NCBI GenBank assembly: GCA_951799405.1
Contig: OX637335.1
Coordinates: 21,146,342-21,210,341 of the forward strand
Source: Agapetus fuscipes
Lineage: Eukaryota; Arthropoda; Insecta; Trichoptera; Glossosomatidae
Direction of reading: 5' to 3'
Length of the DNA: 64,000 nt
Position numbers and translations under genes: made by a program. The notes under the pieces are model-generated. The model had not been told where the DNA came from. It searched no databases and worked only from the letters and a program-made list of their open reading frames with translations. Positions 59,820 through 64,000 of this stretch are shown here, one piece after another (position 1 is the first letter of the stretch; each line of letters starts with the position of its first letter).

Positions 59820-60100
59820 ACATGCCCAAACCATCTGCCTACCATTAAGCAGAGAAAGCTTATGTACTTCGGTCACATAATGAGAAATGAGAAGTACCGT
59901 CTCCTTCATTTTATCATACAGGGTAAGATTGAGGGGAGAAGATCTCAGGGACGCCGAAGGACATCGTGGCTGAAAAACCTGCGACAGTGGTTCGGCAGAA
60001 GCACCAAGTCCCTGTTTCGAGCCGCAGCATCTAAAGTCAAAATAGCCATGATGACCGCCGATCTTCGATAGAAGTGTCACAAAAAGAAGAAGAAGAAGAA
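59820..60100 (+). pseudogene. LINE reverse-transcriptase C-terminus and 3' end
   Basis: The open frame ends K-Q-R-K-L-M-Y-F-G-H-I-M-R-N-E-K-Y, then G-K-I-E-G-R-R-S-Q-G-R-R-R-T-S-W-L-K-N-L and A-S-K-V-K-I-A-M-M-T-A-D-L-R before the stop. The 3' UTR is very short and ends in a (GAA)n tail. The G-R-R-R-T-x-W-x-x-N-L block is typical of insect non-LTR C-termini. The 5' side is truncated next to MITE M2. Confidence 0.75.
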
Positions 60101-60104
60101 ACCA

Positions 60105-60460
60105 TCTCATCACATTATTTTGCACCACAACTTTCAGATCCTCTTTCAATTTACATTCTTTTACTCGTATTTATACATTCATTACTAACTCTTTCCTTCA
60201 GAGTTTTTCCTTTCATGTTTCGTATTTTTATTTTTGAAGGGGAAATAATGCTCCATATGTAAGGCACACTAGGGGCTCAGAACAGTTGTGAGGAAAAAAT
60301 CTCTTGGGCTAAAGCCACGACGGGATGTCATAACTTCAATACAAACTCAAGAAAGTAGTTTTAAAAGAAACTATGCGATAATCGTGACCTCTTTACAACT
60401 CACAATGTTTATTGGAAATCCTTATTTAGTTACTACGGGTAAATGAAACTTGTCGTGTAT
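60105..60460. other. Unassigned DNA
   Basis: No feature recognised. Confidence 0.35.
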
Positions 60461-60463
60461 GTT

Positions 60464-60713
60464 CCTTGACTTGTAGGTTGGTATGCGGTTGGCCACCCAT
60501 GCTGTAAAAATGGTTTCACTTTGCCAATGTCACCCCTGTCTCAGGGAAGGTCAGCAAGAGTTGCAGGGCTTATGTTCATTTGAGATTAGGTTTTTATACT
60601 GTAGGTCCACATGCGGCATGTGTGAGCGCAAACTTGTACGTGTCTGGTTGTGAGAATGCATGTAATGTGAATCTCCAATGTAACATATCTTTGCAACTTA
60701 GATTAGATTAGAT
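60464..60713 (+). repeat. TTE copy, full length
   Basis: CCTTGACTTGTAGGTTGG to TTGCAACTTAGATTAGATTAG. It is immediately followed by a TIR element. Confidence 0.9.
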
Positions 60714-60714
60714 G

Positions 60715-61394
60715 GGTGACATCACATAGCCGAGAGAATGGCTGCCTCACTTATATTATTCTCGATAATAATTACCTACCTACTTTTAAAAATAATTATT
60801 GGTTCATATTTTAAGTATATTTCCAATCCAGAGTATTATATTTTTAATTAAATTTTCATATTCTTTGTAATTTTTAAGTATACTTTCAACCTTGCCACTT
60901 CAATATGGAGCTATTTTATTTTTTAGGTTAAATTATTTTATATTGAAAGTAGCCTCCATTGATGGTTTTACATTTTTTAATGAACATTTTCACCTTGCAG
61001 GCCATCCCATGATGTTACCACACCGATCGCTATTGTATCCGATATGCATTAGAGAATATCGCAAACTCAATTTGGTCTAATGTTGCTGGTTGGCGATTGC
61101 AAAACCACGGCAGCGCTGGGCGGAAGATACTTGGAAACATTTTAATTTTATTTATTCACATTATATTGGAGTTGGTAATATCGTGTTACTGTATGTAGGT
61201 GTGAAGAACGCGCCCACGGAGCTAAACAGCAAGCCAGTAAATCTTTGTTCAGTATGTAAAGTAATGGGAATTTTCTAATCTAGATAAACTGGCTGATGAG
61301 AGATGCAGGTTACAAAATATCAATTGACCTTGATGTGAAGTGGTCAAAATGAACGCTGAACATTCAAAATATCCCTCGGCTATGTGACGTCACC
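60715..61394. mobile_element. Inverted-repeat element with GGTGACATCACATAGCCGAG ends
   Basis: Left end GGTGACATCACATAGCCGAG (60715-60734) and right end CTCGGCTATGTGACGTCACC (61375-61394) match with one difference. The 680-bp interior has only short open frames. Unclassified DNA transposon derivative. Confidence 0.7.
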
Positions 61395-61412
61395 AATAGT
61401 AGATCGGTACAA

Positions 61413-61712
61413 CGCTACTACGCTACATAAATAGTGCAACTCCTTGTCGCGTTTTCTCCGAAGTTGTCGTATGTGGTGAGTAGAAAATAATTATTTCTAC
61501 AGGTCAAGGGGCCGGCCTCACGCCAACCCCTTCATTTGAAGAAGGGGTTTCCCAGTTCTGGAACTCATTTCTCGTGAAGGCTGAGCAAGCCTTGCCGGTA
61601 TTTTATTTTGGGGTTTGAAATAAACACCGAAACGGGAAACCTTTTCTGACACCCTCATTGAGATTCAAACTCGGGCTCACGGCATGGAATGCTAGCACTC
61701 TACCAACTGAAA
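61413..61712 (-). repeat. SINE-A, reverse orientation
   Basis: GCTACTACGCTACATAAATAG to CTCTACCAACTGAAAAATG. The promoter end is damaged at the last bases. Confidence 0.85.
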
Positions 61713-61714
61713 AA

Positions 61715-62028
61715 TGTACTGGAATTACATTCAACACCTAAAATATGAGTTATTTAAACGAACTAATTTTATTCAAGCAGTTTAATTCTACATCAGATTT
61801 AAATAGCAATATATCCAAGCAATTCCAATTCGCCAAACAATAGAACCACAAAGCATCAAGTTTAGACTGGTCGTAACTACGCCAAACACGGCAGTGGAAA
61901 AATGCTACTACCAGTAAGGTGACCTCACCCTTGTTTGAGGATCAGTACCCAAAGTCTTCGTTCAAACACACAAATGTGTTAAAACTGATACGCTCACTGG
62001 AGGCTCTCTTACTTTTTTAACGTGTCTG
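61715..62028. other. Unassigned DNA
   Basis: No feature recognised. Confidence 0.35.
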
Positions 62029-62144
62029 ACGACATATCGGTCAAAGATAGCTCGTCTACTGACAGCTCGTCCACTGACAGCTCGTCCATTGACAAATCGG
62101 TCACACGACGTTCGTTTGTACGACATTTCAGTAATATTCCTGTT

Positions 62145-62290
62145 TTCAACACTAATAAAGAGTGATAATCCTGTAGTTTAGAACTTCTTCATTCATAGTT
62201 TAGCACTGCCTTACAATTAGTTCACTGACCATGAGAAGTTTCGCCTATTAAAAGGTTTAATCCACGATTTCTCAATTCAGTTGCACCGTT
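62145..62290 (+). repeat. Dispersed repeat R3
   Basis: AAAGAGTGATAATCCTGTAG, CACTGACCATGAGAAG and CACGATTTCTCAATTCAG as in the other copies. Confidence 0.6.
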
Positions 62291-62319
62291 AAGGTGGCGA
62301 TATTATATTTATATGGTCT

Positions 62320-62395
62320 ACATTCTAATCTAAGGTACAAAGATATGTTGTTATCACATTATATGCATTTTCACAAGCAGACACGTAGATTGATG
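62320..62395 (-). repeat. TTE fragment, reverse
   Basis: CATTCTAATCTAAGGTACAAAG to CAAGCAGACACGTAG. 3' part only. Confidence 0.7.
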
Positions 62396-62422
62396 AATTT
62401 TCACAACACAATGAATTTTCTA

Positions 62423-62682
62423 TTCTAATCTAATCTAATCTAAGCTGCAAAGATATTTATCATTTAAGATTTATATTAAATGCATTCCCACAAGCAGACA
62501 TGTATAATTTCGCTCTAACACATGCCGCCTGTGGACTTACAATATAAAAACCCAAATCTCAAATTAACATACACCCTGCAACTCCTGCCACCTTTCCAGA
62601 AACAGGGGCGACATTGGCATAGTTAACCATTTTCTACAGCATGGGTGGTCAGCCACATAACAACCTATAAGTCAAGGAACAA
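62423..62682 (-). repeat. TTE copy, reverse, full length
   Basis: CTAATCTAATCTAATCTAAGC to ACAACCTATAAGTCAAGG. Confidence 0.9.
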
Positions 62683-62829
62683 TATTCATCCCTGTATGAT
62701 TCATGACGGCAATATGTTGTATGTGACCGAAAAGTCGTGTAGAAGAACTGTTGTGTGACCGATTTGTCCATGTTTGAGCTCTCTATGACGGGTTGTCTGT
62801 GACCGACTTATTGTGGAACCCATTTTTGA

Positions 62830-63150
62830 TATCACCCTACATACTCGTATATGGTTGAATTTGAATGCAAAGTTTTATACTTGGTTCTACCAGGTCGTCT
62901 GCTCCACCATGCGTGACTCCCTCCCAAGGTCTATTGTGGACAGCATAAAGCCTTTTCATGTTTTGCACACTTGACTCCACCGATGTCCGTCTCACTTTGG
63001 TGGTTTTCTCATCGCAATGACAAAGAGTGTCACAGTTCAAGTGATTATGCAAATTTCAAAAAATGTTCTGTACTCACTTTAGCACAAATATCACAAAATG
63101 TATTGGAATTAAAGTAGCGTTTTTGTGAGCTTTTAGTTTCTGTAAATTTA
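62830..63150. other. Unassigned DNA
   Basis: A 71-codon minus-strand frame (62837-63052) shows no recognisable motif. Confidence 0.3.
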
Positions 63151-63154
63151 GTTG

Positions 63155-63660
63155 AGTCCGGTTTATAGCTAGGTTGGTAGAGCGCTTGCATTCCATGCCG
63201 TGAGTTCAAATCCCACCGAGGGTAGTGTGAATGGAAAAAGAGGTAAGGAACGACCGAGAAAAGTATGGAGTGATCAGATTGCGGAGATTGTGAAAAAATG
63301 GGATATACAAAGCAAGCGTAAAAAAAGAAAATGCATGAAAAGGTCATGGATATGAATGAATTGAAAGAGGTGTAAGGATAGGAAGAAATGGAGGCAGCTC
63401 TGCAGAGGCTCTGGCGGAATGACGACAGAGTTACAGTTACAGTTACAGGTATCAGAAATGATTTCCCGTTAAGGTGTTATTTCAAACATAAAATAAAATA
63501 CCGGTGAGATTTACTCAGCTCTCACAAGAAATGAGTACCAGCCCCTTAAAAGCTGGGAAACCCCCACTTCAACTGAAGTGGTTGGTGTAAGGCCGACCCC
63601 TTACCTGTAAAAATAAATAGGTTCCGCTCGCCACGTGCAGAACTCTTCTTAGTAGCTTTA
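63155..63660 (+). repeat. SINE-A split by a LINE tail
   Basis: The head is 63160-63229 (TTATAGCTAGGTTGGTAGAG, TTCAAATCCCACCGAGGG). The body resumes at 63449 (TCAGAAATGATTTCCCG) and runs to TAGGTTCCGCTCGCCACGTG. Confidence 0.85.
63227..63448 (+). pseudogene. LINE C-terminal fragment inserted in SINE-A
   Basis: Frame N-G-K-R-G-K-E-R-P-R-K-V-W-S-D-Q-I-A-E-I-V-K-K-W, then frameshifted M-N-E-L-K-E-V and D-R-K-K-W-R-Q-L. The R-P-R-x-x-W-x-D-Q-I block is typical of a non-LTR C-terminus. The 3' tail is a short ACAGTT repeat. A GTA trinucleotide is found on both sides. Confidence 0.65.
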
Positions 63661-63664
63661 TGAC

Positions 63665-64000
63665 ACATTACACATCGCCAAGGCATTCACAAAAGTATTT
63701 ATTTTTAAACGATTCGATAACTCTGAAGATGCCTGTTTTTTTAAGGGGACGTTGTCTAACATCGTACTGTTTATAATATTATGCTGAATCATGGTCTATG
63801 GTTTTTATTTCAAAGGGGACTCATTTGAATAGCCATGTGGTTATCCATGTGTCCCGATGACTCAACTGGGATAATTTGTTTTAATTTGGATAGCAGGAAT
63901 TTATTCCTAGCCAGACACTTAAAAAAACTCTCAAATCATTCTAACAGTACAGTCTGGGTTTCATAGATGGAAGTTAAAACCGTTTTTGGTCCAAGTATTA
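63665..64000. other. Unassigned DNA at the window end
   Basis: No feature recognised. Confidence 0.35.

Larger units (their letters stand above)
62030..62825. mobile_element. Foldback-like element A-2
   Basis: The left arm (62030-62135) repeats CAGCTCGTCCACTGA and TCGGTCACACGACGTTCG-type units. The right arm (62710-62820) repeats the complement (TGTATGTGACCGAAAAGTC, TTGTCTGTGACCG). The interior is filled by an R3 repeat and two TTE copies. Same unit as element A-1 at 4620. Confidence 0.65.

Overview
This is a repeat-dense, AT-rich piece of an animal nuclear genome, most likely an insect. A silk-producing lepidopteran or relative is my best guess. That guess rests on a cluster of secreted serine/alanine/glycine-rich repeat proteins resembling silk-coat (sericin-like) proteins, and on the mixture of tRNA-derived SINEs, Penelope-like elements and MITEs. 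The sequence alone does not fix the species.

Layout. From 1 to about 35 kb I see no intact host gene. The DNA is a mosaic of SINEs (families called SINE-A, SINE-B and TTE here), LINE 3' fragments, hAT-type and other MITEs, foldback-like elements, a Penelope-like element and LTR-like pieces. At about 35.1-35.3 kb, in a GC-rich island on the minus strand, lies one exon of a PDZ-domain protein. From 36.6 to 53.1 kb four genes lie head-to-tail on the plus strand (36726-38860, 42713-44243, 46008-48758, 50425-53052). Each has a TATA box, a short first exon coding most of a signal peptide, a phase-0 intron and a single large second exon. In the first three, exon 1 is exactly 21 codons and exon 2 opens with F-V/A-T/S-A followed by a P-x-P motif, so the intron sits a few codons before the predicted signal cleavage site. 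Genes 1 and 3 carry 39-bp (13-residue) tandem repeats in the same register. Gene 2 is short and ends in a tryptophan-rich tail. Gene 4 is the divergent member, with a non-repetitive acidic head, a degenerate S/G/N/K middle and a hydrophobic/charged tail. From 53.1 to 64 kb the window is again transposon-derived.

How it fits together. The likely biological unit is a tandem family of secreted structural or adhesive proteins, made by duplication of a two-exon ancestor and then by expansion of exon-2 repeats. The most unusual local feature is a series of about 110-bp tandem repeats in the gene-2 intron, each carrying a copy of the exon-2 acceptor and exon head. Several hammerhead-ribozyme-like motifs (CTGANGA, helix II, GAAA) occur in Penelope-like terminal repeats, and one lies on the sense strand of the gene-4 intron just before exon 2. 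Several transposon insertions are delimited by exact target-site duplications or by empty-site paralogues inside the window.
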